Assembly (NCBI RefSeq): GCF_002127655.1
Contig: NZ_NEHB01000004.1
Coordinates: forward strand, 62,298 to 126,297
DNA: 64,000 nucleotides
Direction: 5' to 3'
Source: Janthinobacterium sp. GW456P
Lineage (GTDB): Bacteria; Pseudomonadota; Gammaproteobacteria; Burkholderiales; Burkholderiaceae_D
A program made the position numbers and the translations under genes. Positions 35,610 through 45,259 of this stretch are shown here, one piece after another (the first letter of the stretch is position 1; each line of letters opens with the position of its first letter). The notes under the pieces are model-generated. The model ran no database searches. It had not been told where the DNA came from and saw only the letters and a program-made list of their open reading frames with translations.

Positions 35610-37177
35610 GCTGCGGGTTCCTTGTTTGCGGTATTGGCGGCGGGCGCAGGGCGCTGGTCCAGCGCCGCCGCCAGCACGGTTTCCTGGCTCAGGCCATCGT
35701 TGATAAAGTCGCCGCGCAGGCGGCCTTCGCCCATCACCAGCACGCGGTCGGACACGCCCAGCACTTCGGCCAGTTCCGACGAGACCATGATGATGGCCAC
35801 GCCCCGGTCCGCCAGCGCCAGCATCAGTTTGTAGATTTCATATTTGGCGCCCACGTCCACGCCGCGCGTGGGCTCGTCGAGAATCAGCACGCGCGGGCGC
35901 GTCAGCAGCATCTTGGCCAGCACGGCCTTTTGCTGGTTGCCGCCCGACAGGCTCGTGATGGGCAGCGACGGGCTGGCCGCCTTCAGTTCCAGCTGGGCGA
36001 TCTCGCCGCGCACGGCGGTCAATTCCGCCTCGCCATCGATGCGCGTGGCGCGCGCGAATTCCTCCAGCACAGCCAGGGTGATGTTCTGTCCCACGTCGAG
36101 GTCGGGCACGATGCCGTGGTGCTTGCGGTCTTCCGGCACCATGGCCAGCCCCATGGCGATGGCCTTTTGCGGAGACGAAGTATCGATGCGGCGGCCATCG
36201 AGCCACACTTCGGCCTGGCACGGCCCCTGGTAGGCGCCGAACAGGGCCGAGACGAGCTCCGTGCGCCCCGCCCCCACCAGGCCGGCAATGCCGAGGATCT
36301 CGCCCTTGCGCAGGGTGAACGATACGTCGTCGACGCGCTTGCGCTGCGGGTTGTCGGGGTCGATGCACGTCACGTGGCGCGCCTCGAACAACACTTCGCC
36401 GATGGCCGCAGGCTGCGCACGGTGCGGATACAGCTGGCTCATTTCGCGGCCCACCATCTGCGCGATGATGCGCTCGACGTTCATCTGCGCCATCGGCGTA
36501 GTGGCGATATGCTTGCCGTCGCGGATGACGACGATGGTGTCGCAGATGGCCGCCACTTCATCGAGCTTGTGCGATATATAGATGCAGGTGACGCCTTTGG
36601 CCTTCAGCGCGCGCAGGATATCGAGCAGCACGGCGATTTCCGAGGCCGTCAGCGACGACGACGGCTCGTCGAGGATCAGCAGGCGCGCATTCTTGTTGAG
36701 CGCCTTGGCGATTTCCACCAGCTGCTGGTGGCCGCCGCCGTAATGCATCACGGGCTGCGCCACGTTCAGTTCGGGTATCTTCAATTCGCGCAGCAGCTCG
36801 TCGGCGCGCCGGTACATGGCCGCGTAATGCATGCGCCCGCCGGGCAGGGTGAGCTCGCGGCCCATGAAGATATTCTCGGCCACGGACAGCTGCGGCACCA
36901 GCATCAGTTCCTGGTGGATGATGATGATGCCCGCGTCTTCCGTGTCGCGGATCGATTGCGCGCGCAAGGGCTGGCCATCCCACAGGATCTCGCCGTCCCA
37001 GGTGCCGTGCGGGTACACGCCGGACAGCACCTTCATCAGGGTCGACTTGCCGGCGCCATTCTCGCCGCACAGGCCGATGCACTCGCCGGCCCGCACCTGC
37101 AGGTCGATGCCGTCAAGCGCGCGGACACCGCCAAACTGTTTGACGATGCCTTTCATTTCAAGCAGATAGTCGGACAT
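35606..37177 (-). CDS. xylG: D-xylose ABC transporter ATP-binding protein
   Basis: Double ATPase of 523 residues, as usual for sugar importers. The first domain has Walker [10 protein letters not shown], signature [14 protein letters not shown] (variant of LSGGQ) and Walker [12 protein letters not shown]. The second domain has the degenerate A-loop [14 protein letters not shown], the signature [15 protein letters not shown] and Walker [17 protein letters not shown] two codons upstream (37183) is the only other start. Two inverted REP elements separate it from xylF upstream, which may reduce its expression relative to the binding protein. Confidence 0.93.
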   Translation of the reverse strand: MSDYLLEMKGIVKQFGGVRALDGIDLQVRAGECIGLCGENGAGKSTLMKVLSGVYPHGTWDGEILWDGQPLRAQSIRDTEDAGIIIIHQELMLVPQLSVAENIFMGRELTLPGGRMHYAAMYRRADELLRELKIPELNVAQPVMHYGGGHQQLVEIAKALNKNARLLILDEPSSSLTASEIAVLLDILRALKAKGVTCIYISHKLDEVAAICDTIVVIRDGKHIATTPMAQMNVERIIAQMVGREMSQLYPHRAQPAAIGEVLFEARHVTCIDPDNPQRKRVDDVSFTLRKGEILGIAGLVGAGRTELVSALFGAYQGPCQAEVWLDGRRIDTSSPQKAIAMGLAMVPEDRKHHGIVPDLDVGQNITLAVLEEFARATRIDGEAELTAVRGEIAQLELKAASPSLPITSLSGGNQQKAVLAKMLLTRPRVLILDEPTRGVDVGAKYEIYKLMLALADRGVAIIMVSSELAEVLGVSDRVLVMGEGRLRGDFINDGLSQETVLAAALDQRPAPAANTANKEPAA

Positions 37178-37207
37178 GCTCACTCTCGTTGCGGATACGA
37201 AAAGAAT

Positions 37208-37238
37208 GTCGGATTACGCTGCGCTAATCCGACCTACC
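37208..37238 (-). repeat. REP-like palindrome, copy 6
   Basis: TGTCGGATTACG...CTAATCCGACCTAC, a slightly shorter copy paired tail-to-tail with copy 7 over a 12-nt spacer in the xylF-xylG gap. Confidence 0.8.
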
Positions 37239-37250
37239 GTTAAAATCGGG

Positions 37251-37285
37251 TAGGTCGGCTTGGCGCGCAGCGCGTAAGCCGACAT
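37251..37285 (+). repeat. REP-like palindrome, copy 7
   Basis: GTAGGTCGGCTTGG...GTAAGCCGACA. The stem has GGCTT/AAGCC instead of GGATT/AATCC, so both arms have changed together relative to its partner copy 6. Confidence 0.8.
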
Positions 37286-37296
37286 CTAGCGGCGGA

Positions 37297-38298
37297 TTAA
37301 TTACCCAGCTGCGCCTTGGTATAGAAGCCGTCGTCGACGAGAATGTTCACATTCGCCTTGGTCAGCGGAGTCGGTTTGAGCAGCACCGTGCTGACCTTTT
37401 TCAGGCCGTTCTCATAGCTGGAGTTGTAGGCCGGCTTTTCATTACGTGCCAGTTGCACGGCCAGCTTGGCCGCTTCGGCAGCGATGGTTTTCAGGGGTTT
37501 GTAGACGGTCATCGACTGCGTGCCGGCGATGACGCGTTTCACCGCCGCCAGATCGGCGTCCTGGCCCGAGACCGGCACCTTGCCGGCCAGTTTTTGCGCG
37601 GCCAGGGCCTGGATGGCGCCGCCGGCCGTGCCGTCGTTCGAGGCGACGATGGCGTCGATCTTGTTGCCGTTGGCCGTCAGCGCGTTTTCCACGATGGACA
37701 GCGCTTCGGTGGCGCTCCAGTCCTTCACCCACTGCTGGCCGACGATCTTGATGTCGCCCTTGTCGATGAACGGTTTCAATACTTTCATTTGCCCTTCGCG
37801 CAGCATCTTGGCGTTGTTGTCGGTCGGCGAGCCGCCCAGCAGGTAGTAATTGCCCTTCGGCTGCAGCTTGGTCACGCCTTCGGCCTGCATCTCGCCCACT
37901 TTCTCGTTGTCGAACGAGATATACGCATCGATATCGGCATTCAGGATCAGGCGGTCATACGACAGCACCTTGATGCCGGCCTTTTTCGCTTCCTTGACAG
38001 TGTTGTTGAGCACCGTGGCGTTGAACGGCACGATCACCAGCACGTCCACGCCGCGCGAGATCAGGTTTTCGATCTGCGAAATCTGGCGCTGCTCGCTGGC
38101 GTCGGCCGATTGCACGAAGACCTTGGCGCCCTGCTTTTCGGCCGCGGCGATGAAGAAATCGCGGTCGCGCGTCCAGCGCTCGACGCGCAAATCGTCGATG
38201 GAAAAGCCGATCTTCGGGTTTTTCGCGTCGGCCAGGGCGGCGCTGCTGCTCAATGCCAGCATGGCGGTCATGATGGCTGCACTGATGATCTTGTTCAT
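37297..38298 (-). CDS. xylF: D-xylose-binding periplasmic protein
   Basis: Receptor of 333 residues. A signal peptide (NKIISAAIMTAMLALSSSAA, cut near ALA) precedes a type I periplasmic-binding fold: KIGFSIDDLRVERWTRDRDFF, then VLVIVPFNATVLNN, VLSYDRLILNADIDAYISFDN and VSGQDADLAAVKRVIAG. Residues matching the xylose pocket (DDLRVERW, RD, SNDGTAGG) are visible. AAGGAGA precedes the ATG. It leads the xylFGH-xylR group and is separated from xylD upstream by a single REP element. Confidence 0.93.
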   Translation of the reverse strand: MNKIISAAIMTAMLALSSSAALADAKNPKIGFSIDDLRVERWTRDRDFFIAAAEKQGAKVFVQSADASEQRQISQIENLISRGVDVLVIVPFNATVLNNTVKEAKKAGIKVLSYDRLILNADIDAYISFDNEKVGEMQAEGVTKLQPKGNYYLLGGSPTDNNAKMLREGQMKVLKPFIDKGDIKIVGQQWVKDWSATEALSIVENALTANGNKIDAIVASNDGTAGGAIQALAAQKLAGKVPVSGQDADLAAVKRVIAGTQSMTVYKPLKTIAAEAAKLAVQLARNEKPAYNSSYENGLKKVSTVLLKPTPLTKANVNILVDDGFYTKAQLGN

Positions 38299-38366
38299 TG
38301 TGTGTCTCCTTGTGGATTTTATTAACAACGTTTTGAACTACGGGTGCTGCTGAAAAATGTGGTGCT

Positions 38367-38401
38367 TGTCGGGTTACGCGCGCAGCGCTAACCCGACCTA
38401 C
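38367..38401 (-). repeat. REP-like palindrome, copy 8
   Basis: TGTCGGGTTACG...CTAACCCGACCTAC, a solitary copy between xylD and xylF, with the GGGTTA stem variant. Confidence 0.8.
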
Positions 38402-38414
38402 CCAGACCTGCCTG

Positions 38415-40202
38415 CTAATGGTTGTGGCGCGGCAGGGTCTGTCCCACGGCGCGGTATTTCAGCGCCAGCTCCATGCAGGCGCCCGTTTCCAGCTGGCCCA
38501 CGCTGGCGCGGTAAATCTCCTGCCATGGCGTGGCGCTGTCGTTGACCGGCGGCGGCAATTCCTGGGCGCGGCGCGCCAGTTCAGCCGCATCGACCAGCAT
38601 GTCGCACTGGCCCCCGTTCAGGTCCACGCGGATGATGTCGCCCGTGCGCAGCAGCGCCAGGCCGCCACCGACGGCGCTTTCCGGCGACGCGTTCAGGATC
38701 GAGGGGCTGTCCGAGGTACCGGACTGGCGCCCGTCGCCCAGTGTCGGCAGGTTCAAGATGCCGGCCTTGAGCAAGGCATCGGGCGGCTGCATGTTGACCA
38801 CTTCGGCCGAACCGGGCCAGCCCACGGGACCCGCGCCGCGCATGACCAGCATGCAGCTGTCGTCGATGCCCAGCGCCGGGTCGTTGATGCGCGCGTGGTA
38901 ATCGCTTGACCCGTCAAAGACGATGGCGCGCGCCTCGAACACGCCCTCGCTGCCGGGACGCGACAGGTAGCGCTCGCGGAAAGCGGGCGAAATCACGCTG
39001 GTCTTCATGATGGCAAAATCGAACAGGTTGCCCTGCAAGGCCATGAAGCCGGCCTTTTCCTTCAGCGGCGCGGCAAACGGGCGGATCATTTCGCGGTCCG
39101 TGCTTTCGCGCCCGGCCAGGTTGGCCGCCATCGTCTGGCCCGTGACGGTGGGGCGCTCGGCGTGCAGCAATCCCGCCTTGAGCAGTTCCCACATCACGGC
39201 GGGCACGCCGCCGGCGCGGTGGAAGCGTTCGCCCAGGTATTTGCCGGCCGGCTGCATGTTCAGCAGCAGCGGCACGTCGTAGCCGTGCGCCATCCAATCG
39301 CCCGAGTGCAGCTCCACGCCCGCATGGCGCGCCATGGCCATCAGGTGCGGCTGGGCGTTGGTCGAGCCGCCGATGGCCGCGTTGACGATGATGGCGTCCA
39401 GGAAGGCCTCGCGCGTGAGGATGCTCGACGGGCGCACGTCGTCATGCGCCATGCCGACGATGCGGCGCCCCGTTGCATAGGCGATCTGGCCCCGTTCGCG
39501 GTACGGCGCGGGGATGGCCGAGCAGCCCGTCAGCGACATGCCCAGCGCCTCGGCCAGCGCATTCATGGTCGATGCGGTGCCCATGGTGTTGCAGTGGCCC
39601 GCCGATGGCGCCGAGGCGGCGGCGATCTGCAGGAATTTGTCGTTGTCGATCACGCCGGCCGACAGCTGGCGGCGGCCCTTCCAGATGGCGGCGCCGGAAC
39701 CGACCAGTTCGCCGTCCATCCAGCCGTCGAGCATGGGACCGCCCGACAGCACGATAGCGGGAATGTCCACCGTGGCGGCGGCCATCAATTGCGCCGGCGT
39801 GGTCTTGTCGCAACCGGTCGTCAGCACCACGGCGTCGATCGGGTAGCCATGCAGGATTTCCACCAGGCCCAGATAGGCCAGGTTACGGTCCAGCGCGGCC
39901 GTGGGACGGCGGCAGTTCTCGAAGATCGGGTGCAGCGGGAATTCCATCGGAATGCCGCCCGCGTCGCGGATGCCGTCGCGCACGCGCTGCGCCAGCTCCA
40001 GGTGGATGCGGTTGCAGGGGCTGATATCGCTGCCGCTTTGCGCGATGCCGATGATGGGCCGGCCCGAACGCAGCTCCTCGGCCGTGATCCCGTAATTCAT
40101 GAAGCGCTCGAGGTACAGCGCCGTCATGTCGATATGGTCGGGATTGTCGAACCAGTCCTGCGAGCGGAAACGCCGCGCCTGGCGGTTGCCTTGGGTGCTC
40201 AT
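38415..40202 (-). CDS. xylD: D-xylonate dehydratase
   Basis: IlvD/Edd Fe-S dehydratase of 595 residues, the usual XylD length. Cluster ligands are Cys63 (DISPCNRIH), Cys131 (LTTGCDKTTPA) and Cys204 (SAGHCNTMGTAS); the offset of three from the Caulobacter enzyme (60/128/201) is as far as I recall. The N-terminal RRFRSQDWFDNPDHIDMTAL and C-terminal LPRHNH are near-identical to Caulobacter XylD. It converts D-xylonate to 2-dehydro-3-deoxy-D-xylonate for XylX. Its start overlaps the xylB stop (ATGA). A REP element lies between it and xylF. Confidence 0.95.
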   Translation of the reverse strand: MSTQGNRQARRFRSQDWFDNPDHIDMTALYLERFMNYGITAEELRSGRPIIGIAQSGSDISPCNRIHLELAQRVRDGIRDAGGIPMEFPLHPIFENCRRPTAALDRNLAYLGLVEILHGYPIDAVVLTTGCDKTTPAQLMAAATVDIPAIVLSGGPMLDGWMDGELVGSGAAIWKGRRQLSAGVIDNDKFLQIAAASAPSAGHCNTMGTASTMNALAEALGMSLTGCSAIPAPYRERGQIAYATGRRIVGMAHDDVRPSSILTREAFLDAIIVNAAIGGSTNAQPHLMAMARHAGVELHSGDWMAHGYDVPLLLNMQPAGKYLGERFHRAGGVPAVMWELLKAGLLHAERPTVTGQTMAANLAGRESTDREMIRPFAAPLKEKAGFMALQGNLFDFAIMKTSVISPAFRERYLSRPGSEGVFEARAIVFDGSSDYHARINDPALGIDDSCMLVMRGAGPVGWPGSAEVVNMQPPDALLKAGILNLPTLGDGRQSGTSDSPSILNASPESAVGGGLALLRTGDIIRVDLNGGQCDMLVDAAELARRAQELPPPVNDSATPWQEIYRASVGQLETGACMELALKYRAVGQTLPRHNH

Positions 40203-40966
40203 GCGCCGTACCATCCCGCGTCGACATAGTATTCGCGTCCGGCGCACTTGGCCGCGTTGTCGGACGCGAGGAACAGCGCCAGCGCCGCCACGTCTTCCGG
40301 CTCCACGCGCAGCTGCAGGCATTGTCCCCGCAGGATCACGGCTTCCGCTTCCGGCGTATGCCACAGCCGCTCCTGGCGCGGCGTGCGCACGGCGCCGGGA
40401 ATGATGCAGTTGACGCGGATGCCGTCGGCACCCAGGTCGCGCGCCAGGCCGCGCGTCAGGCCCTCGATGCCCGCCTTGGCCGTCATGTAGATCGACAGGT
40501 TCGCCTGCGCCAGGTGCCAGGATATCGAGCCCAGGTTGAGGATCACGCCGCTGCCCTTGGCGCGCATGGCCGGCGCCACTGCCTGGGCGCAGAAATACTG
40601 GTGGCGCAGGTTGACGGCCATGCGTTCGTCCCAGTAGGCGGGCGTGACGTCCTGCAACTGGTGGCGGTCGTCATTGGCCGCGTTGTTGACGAGGATATCC
40701 GTGGCGCCCGCGCTGTGCTCGATTTCGGCGAAGGTGGCGGCCAGGGCTTCCAGATCCGTCAGGTCGCAATAGCGGAAAACGGGCGGCTGCGGCAGGTGGG
40801 CCAGCTTTTCCTGCAGCGCCAGCGACGCTTCGCGGGCGATGTCGAGAAAGGTGACGTGGGCGCCCTGGCGCGCGAACGCCTCGACGATCGCCACGCCGAT
40901 GCCGGTGCCGCCGCCTGTGATGACGACGCGCTGGCCTGCCAGGCTGGGGTAAGTTGCATGCTGCAT
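40199..40966 (-). CDS. xylB: D-xylose 1-dehydrogenase (SDR family)
   Basis: Short-chain dehydrogenase of 255 residues. The cofactor loop is GGGTGIG at 18-24, NNAANDDRHQL follows, and the catalytic residues are Ser147 (LGSISW), Tyr160 and Lys164 (YMTAK). The C terminus is ASDNAAKCAGREYYVDAGW. The order and details match Caulobacter XylB, which oxidises D-xylose to xylonolactone with NAD+. Arabinose or galactose dehydrogenase activity is common in relatives and would link to the second dehydratase. It lies 28 bp after xylX and overlaps xylD by 4 nt. Confidence 0.9.
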   Translation of the reverse strand: MQHATYPSLAGQRVVITGGGTGIGVAIVEAFARQGAHVTFLDIAREASLALQEKLAHLPQPPVFRYCDLTDLEALAATFAEIEHSAGATDILVNNAANDDRHQLQDVTPAYWDERMAVNLRHQYFCAQAVAPAMRAKGSGVILNLGSISWHLAQANLSIYMTAKAGIEGLTRGLARDLGADGIRVNCIIPGAVRTPRQERLWHTPEAEAVILRGQCLQLRVEPEDVAALALFLASDNAAKCAGREYYVDAGWYGA

Positions 40967-40993
40967 GGTGTCTCTCTTTTTAAAAAAATCGGA

Positions 40994-42154
40994 TCAAAGC
41001 AAGCCGCGTTGGGCCAGGTTCTGGTACAGCGCGCGCACGCCGAAGGTCCAGGGAGCAATCGCATCGCAGCGCTGCACTTCGTTGACGAGCGCGCCCAGCG
41101 CGGCGCTGGCTATCGTCACGCGGTCGCCCAGGTGGTGCGTAAAGCCGCCGCCCGACGCGCCACGGTCCTTCACGGGCGAGAACATGGTTCCCAGGAACAG
41201 CATGAAGCCGTCCGGATACTGGTGGTACTGGCCTGCCGTCTGGCGTACCAGGTCAAGCGGATCGCGGCTGATCTCGCGCATGAAGCTGGCGCCTTCGAGG
41301 ACAAAGCCGTCGTCCGCGCCCTCGATCAGCAGCGACACTTCCGCCTGGCGCACGGTGTCGAGCGTGAAGTGCTCGTCGAACAGGCGGATAAAGGGGCCGA
41401 TGGCGCACGAGCCGTTGTTGTCCTTGGCCTTGCCCAGCAAGAGGGCGCTGCGCCCTTCGATATCGCGCAGGTTGACGTCGTTGCCCAAGGTTGCTCCCAG
41501 TACCTCGCCGCGGCTGTTGACGGCCAGGACGATCTCGGGCTCGGGGTTGTTCCAGGCGGACGATGGCAGCAAGCCCACCTGCGCGCCGCAGCCCACCGAC
41601 GACATCGGCTGCGCCTTGGTAAACACTTCCGCATCGGGGCCGATGCCCACTTCCATGTATTGCGACCAGGCGCCGCGCTGCTGCAGCTGCTGTTTCAGGC
41701 GCTGCGCCGCGTCCGAGCCAGGCTTCAATGCCGACAGGTCGCCGCCCAGGGTCGTTTGCAGCGCGGTGCGCAAGCTCGCCGCGCGTGCCGCGTCGCCGCC
41801 CGCCTGTTCCTCGATCACCCGTTCGAGCAGGCTGACGGCGAAGGTCACGCCGCAGGCCTTGACGGCCTGCAGGTCGCACGGCGCCAGCAGCAGCGGCGCG
41901 CCGGCCGGCGCGGCCAGCGCCTGCTCCAGCAGCGTTTGCACGGGGCCGAGCGCGATGCCTGGCGCATGGCGGGCGATGTCGAGCGCATCGCTGCGCTCGA
42001 ACAGCTCGGCCACCGTCGCCACCGTCTGCGTGATGTCGACCACTTCGCCGCCGCGCACGGCGACGACGCAGGGGCCGTCACGCCAGATGCGGCCGATAAG
42101 TACGGCCTGCGCCAGGTCGGCGGGCAACAGGGAGGCGGGGGAAATCGGCTGCAT
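40994..42154 (-). CDS. xylX: 2-dehydro-3-deoxy-D-xylonate (pentonate) dehydratase, FAH family
   Basis: Fumarylacetoacetate-hydrolase-fold enzyme of 386 residues. Markers are ACGVTFAVSLLERVIEE, SQYMEVGIGPDAEVFTK, the metal-binding area WNNPEPEIVLAVNSRGEV, LGNDVNLRDIEGRSALL and PDGFMLFLGTMF. It matches Caulobacter XylX, which makes 2-oxoglutarate semialdehyde from 2-dehydro-3-deoxypentonate, the last but one step of the Weimberg pathway. The final 2-oxoglutarate-semialdehyde dehydrogenase is not adjacent. It is the first gene of the long minus-strand island and is divergent from chvE. Confidence 0.92.
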   Translation of the reverse strand: MQPISPASLLPADLAQAVLIGRIWRDGPCVVAVRGGEVVDITQTVATVAELFERSDALDIARHAPGIALGPVQTLLEQALAAPAGAPLLLAPCDLQAVKACGVTFAVSLLERVIEEQAGGDAARAASLRTALQTTLGGDLSALKPGSDAAQRLKQQLQQRGAWSQYMEVGIGPDAEVFTKAQPMSSVGCGAQVGLLPSSAWNNPEPEIVLAVNSRGEVLGATLGNDVNLRDIEGRSALLLGKAKDNNGSCAIGPFIRLFDEHFTLDTVRQAEVSLLIEGADDGFVLEGASFMREISRDPLDLVRQTAGQYHQYPDGFMLFLGTMFSPVKDRGASGGGFTHHLGDRVTIASAALGALVNEVQRCDAIAPWTFGVRALYQNLAQRGLL

Positions 42155-42359
42155 GGCAAGCTTTCAAAAGGTCGTGACGGGATGGCGGGTCTTCAAGTCC
42201 GGACCGATTCTGCGCGCCGCCCTGTGTCGCCGCAATTACGAAAATCACCAAATTGAATGATGATTATTGGTATTGCAGCGCACCAAAAAAAGCCGCCGCC
42301 CGGTCCCCGTTTCCGCCCTGCGCGCAGGCGGAAAGGCGCGCCATGGCGCATTGCATCAA

Positions 42360-42389
42360 TTGACCCATCAATATCGTTTTGGATATCGA
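42360..42389 (+). promoter_or_regulatory. Candidate promoter and operator for chvE-mmsAB
   Basis: The 376-bp gap between xylX and chvE (42155-42530) is AT-rich in two patches and has no gene. In the second patch, a TTGACC box (42360-42365) is followed by the inverted repeat TCAATATC-gttttg-GATATCGA (42368-42389, arms matching 7 of 8), placed where a -10 box would be. It therefore may be a repressor site over the promoter, about 145 bp before the chvE ATG. The other patch (42237-42275), near xylX, contains ACCAA...TTGGT and may hold the xylX promoter. Both are inference. Confidence 0.4.
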
Positions 42390-42530
42390 CAATGCGAAAA
42401 AAGTGATTGGTGAGGGATGGATGGACAAACTAGTATCAGCCGTGGCCTGCAATCGGCCATTCGCACGGAGCCCGCCCGCTGGACGACGGCCCTGGCACAT
42501 TCAACTATCGAAGACGGTGGAGACCTGAAA

Positions 42531-43607
42531 ATGAAAACAACAATGAAAATGCTGACCGCGAGCCTGGCGCTGGCCATCTCCGGCATGGCGGCAATGCCCG
42601 TGGCAAGCGCCGCCGACAAGGGCGCGATCGGCATCTCGATGCCAACCAAATCGTCCATGCGCTGGATCGCCGACGGCGACAACATGGTCAAGGTATTCAA
42701 GGAGCGCGGCTACAAGACGGACCTGCAGTTCGCCGACGACGATATCCCGAACCAGCTGGCGCAGGTGGAAAACATGATCACCAAGGGCGCCAAGGTGCTG
42801 GTGATCGCCGCCATCGACGGCACCACCCTGTCGAACGTGCTGCAAAAAGCGGCAGACAAGGGCATCAAGGTCATCTCGTATGACCGTTTGATCCGCGGCA
42901 CGAAAAACATCGATTACTACGCCACCTTCGACAACTTCCAGGTCGGCGTGCTGCAGGCGGGCTATATCGAATCGGCGCTGAAACTCAAGGAAGGCAAGGG
43001 CCCGTTCAATATCGAACTGTTCGGCGGCTCGGCCGACGACAATAACGCGCACTTCTTCTACAACGGCGCGCTGTCGGTCCTGAAACCGTACATCGACAGC
43101 GGCAAGCTGGTGGTGCGCTCGAAGCAGATGGGCATGGAAAAGGTCGCCACTCTGCGCTGGGACGGCGCCGTGGCGCAGGCGCGCATGGACAACCTGCTCA
43201 GCGCCTACTACGGCAATGCGCGTGTGGACGCCGTGCTGTCGCCGTATGACGGCTTGAGCATCGGCATCCTGTCGTCGCTCAAGGGCGTCGGCTACGGCAC
43301 GCCGAAGCAGCCGTTTCCCGTCGTGACGGGCCAGGATGCGGAAATCCCGTCGGTGAAATCGATCATCCGCGGCGAACAGGCATCGACCGTGTTCAAGGAC
43401 ACGCGCGAGCTGGCCAAGGTCACGGCGAACATGGTCGACGCGATGATGAGCGGCAAGACGCCGGCCGTCAACGATACCAAGACCTATAACAACGGCGTGA
43501 AGGTCGTGCCATCCTACCTGTTGAAACCGGTCACCGTTGACAAGGCGAACTGGAAGCAGGTGCTCGTCACCGGCAGCGGCTACTACACGGAAGCGCAAGT
43601 GAAATAA
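42531..43607 (+). CDS. chvE: Multiple-monosaccharide ABC transporter substrate-binding protein ChvE
   Basis: Periplasmic sugar receptor of 358 residues with signal peptide [20 protein letters not shown] (cut near ASA-A). The mature protein shows [79 protein letters not shown] and [14 protein letters not shown]. This is ChvE/SbpA/GguC-type binding protein, recognising galactose, glucose, arabinose and xylose, and in Agrobacterium also mediating sensing. It heads a three-gene operon with mmsA and mmsB, and lies divergent to the xylose pathway genes. Confidence 0.92.
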   Translation: MKTTMKMLTASLALAISGMAAMPVASAADKGAIGISMPTKSSMRWIADGDNMVKVFKERGYKTDLQFADDDIPNQLAQVENMITKGAKVLVIAAIDGTTLSNVLQKAADKGIKVISYDRLIRGTKNIDYYATFDNFQVGVLQAGYIESALKLKEGKGPFNIELFGGSADDNNAHFFYNGALSVLKPYIDSGKLVVRSKQMGMEKVATLRWDGAVAQARMDNLLSAYYGNARVDAVLSPYDGLSIGILSSLKGVGYGTPKQPFPVVTGQDAEIPSVKSIIRGEQASTVFKDTRELAKVTANMVDAMMSGKTPAVNDTKTYNNGVKVVPSYLLKPVTVDKANWKQVLVTGSGYYTEAQVK

Positions 43608-43622
43608 GCATCGATGGTACTG

Positions 43623-43646
43623 AAGGCCCGGCGCTGCCGGGCCTTT
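43623..43646 (+). terminator. Intra-operon hairpin, partial terminator between chvE and mmsA
   Basis: AAGGCCCGGC and GCCGGGCCTT form a perfect 10-bp stem with a 3-nt loop, followed by a short T run (TTT then CGC). It begins 16 bp after the chvE stop. It would protect or partly terminate the chvE transcript, giving more receptor than ATPase and permease. Confidence 0.65.
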
Positions 43647-43720
43647 CGCTTCATGCACTATCCAGAACAAGACTGCCGCACGACCGATGCCCACCAGCGC
43701 GGCCGTGCCAGAGAGGTTAT

Positions 43721-45259
43721 ATGACGAACACTATCCTGGAAATGCGCGGGATACGCAAAACATTCCCGGGCGTCGTTGCGCTCGACAATGTCAACCTGCG
43801 GGTACGCAGCGGCGAGATCCACGCCATCGTCGGCGAAAACGGCGCCGGCAAATCGACCCTGATGAAAGTGCTCAGTGGCGTCTACGGCCATGGCAGCTAT
43901 ACGGGCGACATCGATTACCTGGGCCAGACGCGGCACTTCCGCGGCATCAAGGACAGCGAAGAAATCGGCATCATCATCATCCACCAGGAACTGGCGCTGG
44001 TGCCGCAGCTGTCGATCGCCGAGAATATCTTCCTCGGCAACGAACCGGCCCATATGGGCGTCATCGACTGGGAATACGCGCAAAGCAAAACGCGCGAACT
44101 GCTGCACAAAGTCGGCCTGAAGGAATCCCCGGACACGCTGATCACCAACCTGGGCGTGGGCAAGCAGCAGCTGATCGAAATCGCCAAGGCGCTGTGCAAG
44201 GACGTCAAGCTGCTGATCCTCGACGAACCGACGGCCAGCCTGAACGAAAGCGACAGCGCGGCCCTGCTCGACCTGCTGCTGGACCTGAAAGCGCAGGGCA
44301 TCGCCTCGATCCTGATTTCGCACAAGCTCAATGAAATTTCACGGGTCGCCGATGCCATCACGGTGCTGCGCGACGGGAACACGGTCGACAGTTTCGACTG
44401 CCGCGCGGAGCCCGTCAGCGAAGACCGCATCATCGAAAAAATGGTCGGGCGCGAAATGGCCGACCGTTATCCGCCGCGCACGCCCACCATCGGCGAGACC
44501 ATTTTCGAAGTGCGCGACTGGCGCGTCTTCCATCCCGAGCATGCCGACCGCCCCGTCATCAAGGGCATCAACATGCACGCGAAAAAGGGCGAAATCATCG
44601 GCATCGCCGGCTTGATGGGCTCCGGACGCACGGAACTGGCGATGAGCCTTTTCGGCCGCGCCTACGGCCAGCGCATCAGCGGCACGGTGCTCAAGCATGG
44701 CCAGGAGATCGACGTCAGCACCATCGGCAAGGCCATCGCCCATGGCCTCGCGTATGTCACGGAAGACCGCAAGGGCCTGGGCCTGATCCTCGAGGAAGAC
44801 ATCCAGAAAAATACCAGCCTGGCCAACCTGGACGCGATTTCAAAGCACATGGTGATCGACGAGCAGCGTGAATTCGGCGTGGCCGAGGAATTCCGCCGCA
44901 AGCTCAAGACCCGTTGCTCGAGCGTGGCGCAGAAGGTGGTCAATCTGTCCGGCGGCAACCAGCAGAAAGTGGTGCTGGCGAAATGGCTGTTTTCGCGCCC
45001 CGACGTGCTGATCCTCGATGAACCGAGCCGCGGCATCGACGTGGGCGCCAAGTACGAGATTTACAGCATCATCAGCGACCTGGCCGCCGAAGGCAAATGC
45101 ATCATCATGATTTCCTCGGAAATGCCGGAATTGCTGGGCATGTGCGACCGGATCTATGTCATGAACGAAGGCCGCTTCGCGGCAGAACTGAGCGCGGCAG
45201 AAGCATCGCAGGAGCGCATCATGCGCGCGATCGTTACACACGGAGAAAACAATGGATAA
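43721..45259 (+). CDS. mmsA: Multiple-monosaccharide ABC transporter ATP-binding protein
   Basis: Duplicated sugar-importer ATPase of 512 residues (GguA type). Domain 1 has Walker [10 protein letters not shown], a variant signature [15 protein letters not shown] and Walker [12 protein letters not shown]. Domain 2 has [29 protein letters not shown] and [12 protein letters not shown]. It energises uptake through the permease MmsB. It overlaps mmsB by 8 nt and is separated from chvE by a hairpin. It is a close relative of xylG in this window but belongs to a separate subfamily. Confidence 0.92.
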   Translation: MTNTILEMRGIRKTFPGVVALDNVNLRVRSGEIHAIVGENGAGKSTLMKVLSGVYGHGSYTGDIDYLGQTRHFRGIKDSEEIGIIIIHQELALVPQLSIAENIFLGNEPAHMGVIDWEYAQSKTRELLHKVGLKESPDTLITNLGVGKQQLIEIAKALCKDVKLLILDEPTASLNESDSAALLDLLLDLKAQGIASILISHKLNEISRVADAITVLRDGNTVDSFDCRAEPVSEDRIIEKMVGREMADRYPPRTPTIGETIFEVRDWRVFHPEHADRPVIKGINMHAKKGEIIGIAGLMGSGRTELAMSLFGRAYGQRISGTVLKHGQEIDVSTIGKAIAHGLAYVTEDRKGLGLILEEDIQKNTSLANLDAISKHMVIDEQREFGVAEEFRRKLKTRCSSVAQKVVNLSGGNQQKVVLAKWLFSRPDVLILDEPSRGIDVGAKYEIYSIISDLAAEGKCIIMISSEMPELLGMCDRIYVMNEGRFAAELSAAEASQERIMRAIVTHGENNG

